64,000 nt of DNA, taken from assembly GCF_000931445.1 (NCBI RefSeq), contig NZ_CP010849.1, positions 5,642,001 to 5,706,000 on the forward strand. Reading direction: 5' to 3'. The notes beneath the pieces are model-generated. The model worked only from the letters and a program-made list of their open reading frames with translations, was not told where the DNA came from and searched no databases. Position numbers and translations under genes: made by a program. The DNA comes from Streptomyces cyaneogriseus subsp. noncyanogenus (GTDB lineage: Bacteria > Actinomycetota > Actinomycetes > Streptomycetales > Streptomycetaceae). Every line of letters begins with the position of its first letter. Positions within the stretch are counted from its first letter, which is position 1. Below are positions 24,650 through 32,249 of this stretch, in pieces.

Positions 24650-25315
24650 ATGAGCGACGCAGTACAGCCGGGCGGGGACTCCTCGGGAGGGCGCGACCCG
24701 TGGGCGCCCCCCGAGAACAGCGCACCGCCGGCCAAGGACTCCTGGCCGGGCGGCGGACAGCAGCAGCCGCCGTCCGCGTACGACCAGGCCGCGCCGGCCG
24801 GCGGGTACGGCGCCCCCGGCCCCGTCCCGCCCGTCGCGGGAGGACCGGCGCCGTACGGCGAGCCCGGCTCCCCCGTGCCGCCCCCGCCCGTCGCGCCCAC
24901 CGGGCCGGGCGTCCCCGGCGGATACGGCTATCCCGGTTACCCGGGCCAGCCGCAGGGCTACGGCTGGCCCGGTGCGCCGATGCACCAGCAGAACGGCATG
25001 GGTGTCGCGGCACTCGTGCTGGGCATCCTCTCCTGCTGTCTGTTCTGCCTGTACGGCGTGGTCTCCCTGGTGCTCGGCATCCTCGCCGTGGTCTTCGGCG
25101 TCAAGGGGCGCCGGAAGGCCGAACGCGGCGAGGCCGGCAACCACGGCCAGGCGCAGGCCGGTCTGATCATGGGTGTCATCGGCATCGTCCTCGGGCTCGC
25201 CGTGATCGTCCTGCTGGCGATCGGCATCACCCTCGCCATCAACGAGGAGTCGGAGCCGGACCCTTACTACGGTGCGGCCCGTCCGGGGCCGGCCGCCGTG
25301 GCGGCGCTCCGCTGA
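24650..25315 (+). CDS. Proline-rich DUF4190-type small membrane protein
   Basis: A 221-residue protein. The first 115 residues are Pro/Gly/Gln/Tyr-rich and disordered (GYGYPGYPGQPQGYGWPG). Two hydrophobic helices then occur (about 120-148 and 170-197), joined by the short basic loop GVKGRRKAERGEAGNHGQAQAG. This is the pattern of actinobacterial DUF4190 proteins, which have no proven function; the repeats of G and Y in the tail may mediate self-association at the membrane. ATG 24650 has AGGGGGACG upstream. The C-terminus (DPYYGAARPG onwards) is short and irregular. A broken relative seems to follow it directly. Confidence 0.75.
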   Translation: MSDAVQPGGDSSGGRDPWAPPENSAPPAKDSWPGGGQQQPPSAYDQAAPAGGYGAPGPVPPVAGGPAPYGEPGSPVPPPPVAPTGPGVPGGYGYPGYPGQPQGYGWPGAPMHQQNGMGVAALVLGILSCCLFCLYGVVSLVLGILAVVFGVKGRRKAERGEAGNHGQAQAGLIMGVIGIVLGLAVIVLLAIGITLAINEESEPDPYYGAARPGPAAVAALR

Positions 25316-25421
25316 CCTCCCTTCCGGCCGTCTCCTCTCCCCGGGCCGCCCGCGCCACGGGGTCCGCGGGGGAGGGAAGGGCGACTACGCCGCCCGGACG
25401 CCGACGAGGGAAGAGCACGTC

Positions 25422-25554
25422 ATGTCGCGGCCACCGCGGCCAGGCCGCCGACAAGGGCACGGCGACCGCCGGACCGGTCTGCGGCATCGTGGCCGCCGTG
25501 ATCCTGCCGCTGCTGGGCTTCCTGCTCCTCGCGAGTGCCATGAGCGGCGTCTGA
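25422..25554 (+). pseudogene. Probable remnant of a DUF4190-like small membrane protein
   Basis: One frame ending at 25554 encodes TATAGPVCGIVAAVILPLLG and a further hydrophobic stretch ending ASAMSGV, resembling the first helix of DUF4190 proteins. The only plausible ATG nearby (25422) is in another frame, whose product is Arg/Pro-rich and meaningless. The simplest reading is a decayed gene copy with a frameshift after the start and a lost second helix. A functional tiny protein in either frame cannot be excluded. Confidence 0.35.
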
Positions 25555-25648
25555 GCGCACGCCGCTGACGCGCGAGGGCTGGGGGAGCCGCCCGCGGACG
25601 CCCCACGTGCGGTTGCGCGAAAGGGGCCGCCCCGAGGACCGGCCCCCG

Positions 25649-26260
25649 TCAGCGCGCCCGCAGCCGTGCCCGCGCCTCCATCAGCGCGAACCCCAGCAGA
25701 TTCGGCCCCCGCCACCGCTCCGGGTCCGCCGCGGCCTCGTCGTCCGCCGCCAGGCCGATGCCCCACACGCGGTCCACGGGGCTCGCCTCCACCAGGACCC
25801 TCTCCCCGGTGCCCAGCAGGAACGCGCGCAACTCGGCGTGGGCGGCGAACTTGTGCACGCTGCCCTCGACGACGATCCCGAACCGCTCCCGCTCCCAGAC
25901 CGCCTCGTCGAACCCGCGCACCAGCCGCCCGGCCTTCTTGGCCTCGGCGGGATGCCTCGCCGCCAGTACCCGCGCCTCGGCCCGCGGGTCCGAGAAGAGC
26001 CGCGCCTTGCCCGCCATCATCCAGTGCTCCGCGGTCGCGTACTCCACCCCGTCCACGGTGAACGGCGACGGCCACCACTGGCTCAGGCACCCGGGCCCGA
26101 TCCGGCCGTCCGGCCGCGGCCGGTGCCCCCAGAAGGGGAGGTACCCGACCCGGGCCCCCGCGCGGACCCGGCCGACCAGGTCCTCCCATGAGCCGATGGT
26201 GCCCGGGGCCCGCGCCGCCGCCCCGGTGGTGTCCTCTCCCGCCCCCGTGATCTCCGCCAT
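25649..26260 (-). CDS. NADAR-family (YbiA/DUF1768-like) protein
   Basis: A 203-residue single-domain protein. Diagnostic segments are LPFWGHRPRPDGRIGPGCLSQW (about 40-60), the conserved YATAEHWMMAGKARLF (about 75-90) and a C-terminal DRVWGIGLAADD with WRGPNLLGFALMEAR. NADAR proteins are N-glycosidases that act on ADP-ribosyl compounds: E. coli YbiA acts on riboflavin pathway intermediates, and others remove ADP-ribose from guanine in DNA. Context gives no firm partner; the TIR protein about 3 kb away and adenosine deaminase are nucleotide-related. It is divergent from the polyamine operon. ATG 26260 is chosen because the conserved domain begins soon after; an upstream ATG at 26290 is possible. 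Confidence 0.82.
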   Translation of the reverse strand: MAEITGAGEDTTGAAARAPGTIGSWEDLVGRVRAGARVGYLPFWGHRPRPDGRIGPGCLSQWWPSPFTVDGVEYATAEHWMMAGKARLFSDPRAEARVLAARHPAEAKKAGRLVRGFDEAVWERERFGIVVEGSVHKFAAHAELRAFLLGTGERVLVEASPVDRVWGIGLAADDEAAADPERWRGPNLLGFALMEARARLRAR

Positions 26261-26332
26261 GCACGCGAGTCTGGCACGCACCACTGACACTCCGTCCGTC
26301 CTTTTCCGGTGCGGCTCGACACCTGGTCGACA

Positions 26333-26399
26333 GATTCCGTCGCGTAACCAAAAGGCAACAACGGAATCACTTGTTGGCGTCCAAGTGCTCTGTCAGGAT
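26333..26399 (+). promoter_or_regulatory. Promoter of the polyamine operon with two inverted repeats
   Basis: TTGTTG (26371-26376), 17-nt spacer, CAGGAT (26394-26399). A perfect 8-bp inverted repeat GATTCCGT/ACGGAATC (26333-26340 and 26361-26368, 20 nt apart) lies just upstream. A second, CACTTG-N8-CAAGTG (26368-26373/26382-26387), overlaps the -35 box. An activator site upstream and a repressor site across the promoter would fit; no factor is identified. Confidence 0.55.
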
Positions 26400-26488
26400 C
26401 GGCACTCACATCGAGCCTGAGCCACGTCGGCGCCCCGCGGGAGGCGCCCCTTCGAGGGCCGTCTGACGGGCACACCGAGGAGAGCCAC

Positions 26489-28024
26489 ATGGACAACCCG
26501 GGCAACGACACCCCGGAGCGATTCCCGGCCCGGGACCGCTTCGCGCAGGGGGCGCAGTACATCGCCGGCCGCCTGGCCGAGGGGACGTCCGGCCGGACCC
26601 ACACGGTCGTCGACCCGGCCACCGGCGCGGGCGTCCTCACCTACCGGCTGGCCGGCCCGGACGACGTCGACGCGGCCGTCGCCGCCGCGCGGGCGGCGTT
26701 CCCCGGCTGGGCGGGCGCCACCCCGGGCGAGCGGTCCGAGGCGCTGCACCGCTTCGCCGCCGTACTCGCCGGTCGCGCCGAGGAGTTCGCCCGCGCCGAG
26801 TCCCTCCAGTGCGGCAAACCGCTGAAGCTGACCCGGGAGTTCGACGTGCCGGGCACGGTCGACAACACCGCCTTTTTCGCCGGTGCCGCCCGCCACCTCC
26901 AGGGGCAGTCGGCGGGCGAGTACTCCGGGGACCACACCTCCTACGTCCGCCGTGAACCGATCGGCGTGGTGGGCTCCGTCGCGCCCTGGAACTACCCGTT
27001 GCAGATGGCCGCCTGGAAGATCCTCCCGGCGATCGCCGCGGGCAACACCGTCGTGCTCAAGCCCGCCGAGATCACCCCGCTGACCTCCCTGCTGTTCGCC
27101 CGGGCCGCCACCGAGGCCGGACTCCCTGACGGCGTGGTCAACATCGTCACCGGCACCGGGAAGGAGGCGGGGGAGCACCTCGTCGGCCACCCGGACGTGG
27201 CGATGACCTCGTTCACCGGTTCCACTGCGGTCGGCAAGCGGGTCGCCGAGATCGCCACCGCCACCGTCAAGCGCCTCCATCTGGAACTCGGCGGCAAGGC
27301 GCCGTTCGTCGTCTTCGACGACGCCGACCTCGACGCCGCCGTCCACGGCGCGGTCGCGGGCGCGCTGATCAACAGCGGCCAGGACTGCACGGCCGCGACC
27401 CGCGCCTACGTCCAGCGGCCCCTGTACGAGGCGTTCGTCCGGCGGACGGCCGCCCTCATGGAGACCGTCCGCCTCGGCGACCCCTTCGCGCCGGGCACCG
27501 ACCTCGGCCCGCTGGTCTCGCACGTCCAGCGCGACCGCGTCGCCGCCGTCGTCGACCGGGCGCGCTCCTACGCGCAGGTGGTCACCGGCGGCGAGGCCCC
27601 GCAGGGCGAGCTGAAGGACGGTGCCTACTACCGGCCCACCCTGATCACCGGCGCCGCCCAGGACAGCGAGGCCGTACAGACGGAGATCTTCGGGCCGGTG
27701 CTGGTCGTCCTGCCCTTCGACAGCGACGACGAGGGCATCCGGCTCGCCAACGACACGCCGTACGGGCTCGCCGCCTCCGCCTGGACGCGCGACGTCTACC
27801 GGGCGGGCCGCGCCACCCGCGACATCAGGGCGGGCTGCGTCTGGATCAACGACCACATACCGATCGTCAGCGAGATGCCGCACGGCGGATACCAGGCGTC
27901 CGGCTTCGGCAAGGACATGTCCGCCTACTCCTTCGAGGAGTACACGCAGCTCAAGCACGTCATGTTCGACAACACGGCAGCCGTCCGCAAGGACTGGCAC
28001 CGCACGGTCTTCGGGGACCGATAG
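26489..28024 (+). CDS. Gamma-aminobutyraldehyde dehydrogenase-like aldehyde dehydrogenase
   Basis: A 511-residue NAD(P)-dependent aldehyde dehydrogenase, first gene of the polyamine operon. Landmarks are PWNYPLQMAAWK and KPAEITPL (cofactor), HLELGGKAP (general base), SGQDCTAATRAYVQ (catalytic Cys) and TEIFGPVL. It is the same subtype as the enzyme at 9623 but carries a longer N-terminus (about 20 extra residues). With the PuuB-like oxidase at the end of the operon it fits oxidation of 4-aminobutanal or its gamma-glutamyl form to GABA. GAGGAGAG RBS; spacing of 55 nt to the next gene. Whether it serves the free or glutamylated pathway cannot be read from sequence. Confidence 0.88.
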   Translation: MDNPGNDTPERFPARDRFAQGAQYIAGRLAEGTSGRTHTVVDPATGAGVLTYRLAGPDDVDAAVAAARAAFPGWAGATPGERSEALHRFAAVLAGRAEEFARAESLQCGKPLKLTREFDVPGTVDNTAFFAGAARHLQGQSAGEYSGDHTSYVRREPIGVVGSVAPWNYPLQMAAWKILPAIAAGNTVVLKPAEITPLTSLLFARAATEAGLPDGVVNIVTGTGKEAGEHLVGHPDVAMTSFTGSTAVGKRVAEIATATVKRLHLELGGKAPFVVFDDADLDAAVHGAVAGALINSGQDCTAATRAYVQRPLYEAFVRRTAALMETVRLGDPFAPGTDLGPLVSHVQRDRVAAVVDRARSYAQVVTGGEAPQGELKDGAYYRPTLITGAAQDSEAVQTEIFGPVLVVLPFDSDDEGIRLANDTPYGLAASAWTRDVYRAGRATRDIRAGCVWINDHIPIVSEMPHGGYQASGFGKDMSAYSFEEYTQLKHVMFDNTAAVRKDWHRTVFGDR

Positions 28025-28079
28025 CCATCTCGCCAGGCCGCCCACCACGGCCGATCCCACCCGAAAGGGCACCACGCGC

Positions 28080-29327
28080 ATGGAGCAGTACGAGCCCGAC
28101 CGTCTCTCCCCGGCCCAGGTGGCCGCCGTCCGGCGCGGCCCGCGCACCGGACGGGCCTTCCTCACCCGCCGCTCGCTGCTGCGGTCCGGTGCCGGCGGCG
28201 TCCTCGCGGCGGGCGGACTCGGGACGCTGAGCGCCTGCGGCATCCCCCCGGCGGGCAAGGCCCGGGGCGGCGTCCCGGCGGAGGACCACTCGGCGAAGGA
28301 GAAGAAGCTCGCCTTCTCCAACTGGACCGAGTACATGGACGTCGACGACAGCGGCAGACGCCACCCGACGCTGGCGGCGTTCACCCGGCGCACCGGCATC
28401 GAGGTCGAGTACACCGAGGACATCAACGACAACAACGAGTTCTTCGGGAAGATCAAACCGCAGCTCGCCGCGGGCCAGGACACCGGCCGCGACCTCATCG
28501 TCCTCACCGACTGGCTGGCCGCCCGCCTGATCCGCCTGGGCTGGGTGCAGAAGCTGGACCCCGCCAACCTGCCGCACGCCTTCGCCAACCTCTCGCCCCA
28601 GTTCCGCGAGCCCGACTGGGACCCGGGCCGCGCCTACTCCTATCCCTGGCAGGGCATCTCGACCGTCATCGCCTACAACAGGAAGGCGCTGGACGGCGTC
28701 GAGGTGACCTCGGTCTCCGACCTGCTCGACAACGCCCGGCTCAAGGGGCGCGTGGGCCTGCTGACGGAGATGCGCGACACCGTCGGCATGACCCTGCTCG
28801 ACATGGACAAGGACCCGGGCCGCTTCACCGACGACGACTACGACGCGGCCGTCGCCCGGCTGCAGCGCGCCGTCGACAAGGGACAGATCCGCCGCTTCAC
28901 CGGCAACGACTACACCTCCGACCTCAGCAAGGGCGACTTCGCCGCCTGCCTGGCCTGGGCCGGCGACGTGGTCCAGCTCAAGGCGGACAACCCGGACGTC
29001 GACTTCCTCGTCCCCGACAGCGGCTACATCACCTCCAGCGACAACCTGCTGGTCCCCAACAAGGCCCGGCACAAGACCAACGCCGAACGGCTCATCGACT
29101 ACTACTACGAGCCCCGGGCCGCCGCCGAACTCGCCGCCTACATCAACTACGTCTGCCCGGTCGACGGAGTGCGGGAAGAACTCGCGAAGATCGACCCGGA
29201 CGCGGCGGACAACCCGCTGATCCTTCCCGACCAGGCCATGCAGGCCAAGTCCCGTGCCTTCCGCTCGCTCAGCCCGACGGAAGAGACGGCCTACGAAACG
29301 AAGTTCGCGAAGCTCACTGGGGCGTGA
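28080..29327 (+). CDS. Polyamine-type ABC transporter substrate-binding lipoprotein (PotD-like)
   Basis: A 415-residue exported binding protein. The N-terminus holds a twin-arginine type segment (TRRSLLRSGAGG, about 30-41) followed by a lipobox ending in LSAC near residue 56, so it is predicted to be a Tat-exported lipoprotein. The mature domain has the PotD/PotF-type fold: FSNWTEYMDVDD, PYPWQGISTVIAYN-like central strand, GDFAACLAWAGDVVQLKADNP and FLVPDSGYITSSDNLLVPN, which are polyamine-binding family hallmarks. It delivers putrescine or spermidine to the permeases encoded downstream. The next gene's GTG overlaps its stop by 4 nt. Confidence 0.88.
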   Translation: MEQYEPDRLSPAQVAAVRRGPRTGRAFLTRRSLLRSGAGGVLAAGGLGTLSACGIPPAGKARGGVPAEDHSAKEKKLAFSNWTEYMDVDDSGRRHPTLAAFTRRTGIEVEYTEDINDNNEFFGKIKPQLAAGQDTGRDLIVLTDWLAARLIRLGWVQKLDPANLPHAFANLSPQFREPDWDPGRAYSYPWQGISTVIAYNRKALDGVEVTSVSDLLDNARLKGRVGLLTEMRDTVGMTLLDMDKDPGRFTDDDYDAAVARLQRAVDKGQIRRFTGNDYTSDLSKGDFAACLAWAGDVVQLKADNPDVDFLVPDSGYITSSDNLLVPNKARHKTNAERLIDYYYEPRAAAELAAYINYVCPVDGVREELAKIDPDAADNPLILPDQAMQAKSRAFRSLSPTEETAYETKFAKLTGA

Positions 29328-30496
29328 CGAGGATGAACACGACGCATACGGCCCCGGCCGTGCGGCAGACCGGCGGCGATGTCCGCCTGTCCGGCATCAG
29401 CAAGACCTACGGCTCCTTCACCGCCGTGCACCCGCTCGACCTGACCGTGCCACAGGGCTCCTTCTTCGCCCTGCTCGGCGCCTCCGGCTGCGGCAAGACC
29501 ACCACCTTGCGCATGATCGCCGGGCTGGAGGAACCCACCACGGGCACCGTGGCGCTGGGCGACCAGGACGTGACGCACCTGCCGCCCTACAAACGGCCGG
29601 TGAACACCGTCTTCCAGTCCTACGCCCTCTTCCCGCACCTGGACATCTTCGAGAACGTCGCCTTCGGCCTGCGCCGCCGCGGAATCAAGGGTGTGAAGAA
29701 GCAGGTCGAGGAGATGCTCGACCTGGTGCAACTCGGTGAGCAGGCCCGCAAGAAGCCCCACCAGCTCTCCGGCGGCCAGCAGCAGCGCGTCGCGGTCGCC
29801 CGCGCCCTGATCAACCACCCCAGGGTGCTGCTGCTGGACGAGCCGCTCGGCGCCCTCGACCTGAAGCTGCGCCGGCAGATGCAACTGGAGCTCAAACGCA
29901 TCCAGACCGAGGTCGGCATCACCTTCGTGCACGTCACGCACGACCAGGAGGAGGCCATGACGATGGCCGACACGGTCGCCGTGATGAACGGGGGACGGGT
30001 GGAGCAGCTCGGCGCCCCCGCCGACCTGTACGAGAACCCGCGCACCACCTTCGTCGCCAACTTCCTCGGCACCTCCAACTTCATCGAGGCCGAGGTCGGC
30101 TCCCACAGCGGCGACGACATCGTCCTCGACGCGTGCGGCGACCGGCTGGTCCTGCCCCGCGCCCGGTGCGGCGCCCCCACGGCGGTCGGCGGCAAGGTGC
30201 TGGCCGGCGTCCGCCCGGAGAAGATCTCCCTGACGCACGCCGACGACGCCGGCGCGGTCCCCGGGGGCCGCAACCGCCTCACCGGAAAGATCGCCGAGGC
30301 GAGCTTCACCGGCGTCTCCACGCAGTACGTCGTCGACAGCCCCGCCTGCCCGCGGTTCTCCGTCTACGTCCAGAACGTCGACCGCGACGCCCGCCTGGTG
30401 CCCGGCGCCGAGGTCGTCGCGCACTGGAGCCCGGCGCACACCTTCGGTCTGGACGCCGCCCAGGACGCCGGGGCCGGCGCGGAAGAGGCCGCCTGA
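29324..30496 (+). CDS. Polyamine ABC transporter ATP-binding protein (PotA-like)
   Basis: A 390-residue ATPase of the spermidine/putrescine importer. Walker A is GASGCGKTTT, the Q-loop FQSYALFPHLDIFENVAFGL, the signature LSGGQQQRVAVARAL, Walker B LLLDEPLGALD and the H-loop VTHDQEEA. The ATPase part (about 20-250) is followed by a TOBE regulatory domain (about 270-375) containing GVRPEKISLT, as in PotA. Translation probably starts at GTG 29324, which overlaps the preceding stop; ATG 29333 is an alternative. The stop overlaps the permease start, so translation is coupled throughout. Confidence 0.92.
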   Translation: MTRMNTTHTAPAVRQTGGDVRLSGISKTYGSFTAVHPLDLTVPQGSFFALLGASGCGKTTTLRMIAGLEEPTTGTVALGDQDVTHLPPYKRPVNTVFQSYALFPHLDIFENVAFGLRRRGIKGVKKQVEEMLDLVQLGEQARKKPHQLSGGQQQRVAVARALINHPRVLLLDEPLGALDLKLRRQMQLELKRIQTEVGITFVHVTHDQEEAMTMADTVAVMNGGRVEQLGAPADLYENPRTTFVANFLGTSNFIEAEVGSHSGDDIVLDACGDRLVLPRARCGAPTAVGGKVLAGVRPEKISLTHADDAGAVPGGRNRLTGKIAEASFTGVSTQYVVDSPACPRFSVYVQNVDRDARLVPGAEVVAHWSPAHTFGLDAAQDAGAGAEEAA

Positions 30497-31428
30497 TGAC
30501 GACCACGCTCACCGAGGCACCACCGCCGCTCAGCCCGAGCGCGCCGGAGCGCACACCACCGCGCAAGCGGGGCCGCCTCACGCCGTACTGGCTGCTGCTG
30601 CCCGGCATCCTGTGGCTGGTCGTCTTCTTCGCGCTGCCGATGATCTACCAGGCGTCCACCTCCGTGCAGACCGGGTCGCTGGAACAGGGCTACGAGGTCA
30701 CCTGGCACTTCGCCACCTACTGGGACGCCCTGTCGGCGTACGGGCCGCAGTTCCTGCGGTCGGTGGTCTACGCCGCCGCCGCGACCGTGCTGTGCCTGCT
30801 GCTGGGCTACCCGCTCGCCTATCTGATCGCGTTCCGCGCGGGCCGCTGGCGCAACCTGATCATGGTCCTGGTGATCGCGCCCTTCTTCACCAGCTTCCTG
30901 ATCCGCACCCTGGCCTGGAAGACGATCCTCGCCGACGGCGGCCCGCTCGTCGGCGCCCTGAACACCCTGCACGTCCTGGACGTCACCGGCTGGCTCGGCT
31001 GGACGGCCGGCGACCGCGTCCTGGCCACACCGCTGGCGGTGGTGTGCGGCCTGACGTACAACTTCCTGCCGTTCATGATCCTGCCGCTGTACGCCTCCCT
31101 GGAGCGGATCGACCCGCGCCTGCACGAGGCGTCCGGCGACCTCTACGCCCGGCCCCTCACCACCTTCCGCAAGGTGACCTTCCCGCTCTCCATGCCGGGC
31201 GTCGTCTCCGGCACGCTGCTGACCTTCATCCCGGCCACCGGCGACTACGTCAACGCCGACCTGCTCGGCTCCACCGACACCCGGATGGTCGGCAACGTCA
31301 TCCAGACCCAGTTCCTGCGCGTCCTGGACTACCCCACGGCGGCGGCGCTCTCCTTCATCCTGATGGCCGCGATCCTCCTCATGGTCACGGTCTACATCCG
31401 CAGGTCCGGCACGGAGGATCTGGTGTAA
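30496..31428 (+). CDS. Polyamine ABC transporter permease (PotB-like)
   Basis: A 310-residue permease with six predicted helices after a 30-residue Pro/Arg-rich cytoplasmic leader. The first helix is YWLLLPGILWLVVFFALP. The EAA loop, EASGDLYARPLTTFRKVTFPLSM, matches the ATPase-contact motif. The segment FIPATGDYVNADLLG is characteristic of PotB proteins. The start ATG 30496 overlaps the PotA-like stop (TGATG). It forms the translocation channel with the next product in the cytoplasmic membrane. Ends with TAA immediately followed by the ATG of the PotC-like gene. Confidence 0.92.
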   Translation: MTTTLTEAPPPLSPSAPERTPPRKRGRLTPYWLLLPGILWLVVFFALPMIYQASTSVQTGSLEQGYEVTWHFATYWDALSAYGPQFLRSVVYAAAATVLCLLLGYPLAYLIAFRAGRWRNLIMVLVIAPFFTSFLIRTLAWKTILADGGPLVGALNTLHVLDVTGWLGWTAGDRVLATPLAVVCGLTYNFLPFMILPLYASLERIDPRLHEASGDLYARPLTTFRKVTFPLSMPGVVSGTLLTFIPATGDYVNADLLGSTDTRMVGNVIQTQFLRVLDYPTAAALSFILMAAILLMVTVYIRRSGTEDLV

Positions 31429-32229
31429 ATGGCCCTTCTCACCTGGCTCAAGCGCAATCTGGTCGTCCTCGCCGGACTGCTGACGCTCTTCTATCTTCTC
31501 CTGCCCAACGTCATCGTCACGGTGTTCTCCTTCAACCAGCCGAAGGGCCGTTTCAATTACGCATGGCAGCGGTTCTCCGCGGACGCCTGGAAAGACCCGT
31601 GCGGTGTCGCCGACCTGTGCGGCTCGCTGTCCCTCAGTCTCCAGATCGCCTTCTGGGCGACGCTGGGCGCCACGGTCCTGGGCACGATGATCGCCTTCGC
31701 GCTGGTCCGCTACCGGTTCCGCGCGCGGGGCGCGATCAGCTCGCTGCTCTTCCTGCCGATGGCGATGCCCGAGGTGGTGATGGCGGCCTCGCTGCTCACC
31801 CTGTTCCTCAACATGGGCGCCCAACTGGGGTTCTGGACCATTCTGATCGCCCACATCATGTTCTGCCTGAGCTTCGTCGTCACCGCCGTCAAGGCACGCG
31901 TGATGTCGATGGACCCCCGGCTGGAACAGGCGGCGCAGGACCTGTACGCCGGCCCGTTCCAGACCTTCCTCAGGGTCACCCTGCCGATCGCCGCCCCCGG
32001 TATCGCGGCGGGCGCGCTGCTCGCCTTCGCGCTCTCCTTCGACGATTTCATCATCACCAATTTCAACGCGGGTTCGACCGTCACCTTCCCCATGTTCGTG
32101 TGGGGCTCGGCGCAGCGCGGCACGCCCGTGCAGATCAATGTCATCGGTACGGCCATGTTCGTCGTCGCCGTACTGTTCGTCCTCGTCTCGATGGCCCTCA
32201 GCAATCGCCGTACCCGGCGCAAGGCGTAA
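31429..32229 (+). CDS. Polyamine ABC transporter permease (PotC-like)
   Basis: A 266-residue six-helix permease. Conserved PotC features are NVIVTVFSFNQPKGRFNYAW near the N-terminus, the EAA loop EQAAQDLYAGPFQTFLRVTLP, and ALSFDDFIITNFNAGSTVTFPM, the typical PotC signature. The ATG follows the upstream stop without a gap. Codon use is slightly less GC-rich than neighbours in places (TATCTTCTCCTGCCC, AATTACGCA), though not enough to argue for transfer. It pairs with the PotB-like product. Confidence 0.92.
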   Translation: MALLTWLKRNLVVLAGLLTLFYLLLPNVIVTVFSFNQPKGRFNYAWQRFSADAWKDPCGVADLCGSLSLSLQIAFWATLGATVLGTMIAFALVRYRFRARGAISSLLFLPMAMPEVVMAASLLTLFLNMGAQLGFWTILIAHIMFCLSFVVTAVKARVMSMDPRLEQAAQDLYAGPFQTFLRVTLPIAAPGIAAGALLAFALSFDDFIITNFNAGSTVTFPMFVWGSAQRGTPVQINVIGTAMFVVAVLFVLVSMALSNRRTRRKA

Positions 32230-32249
32230 TTCCGTGGGGAGTTGACATC

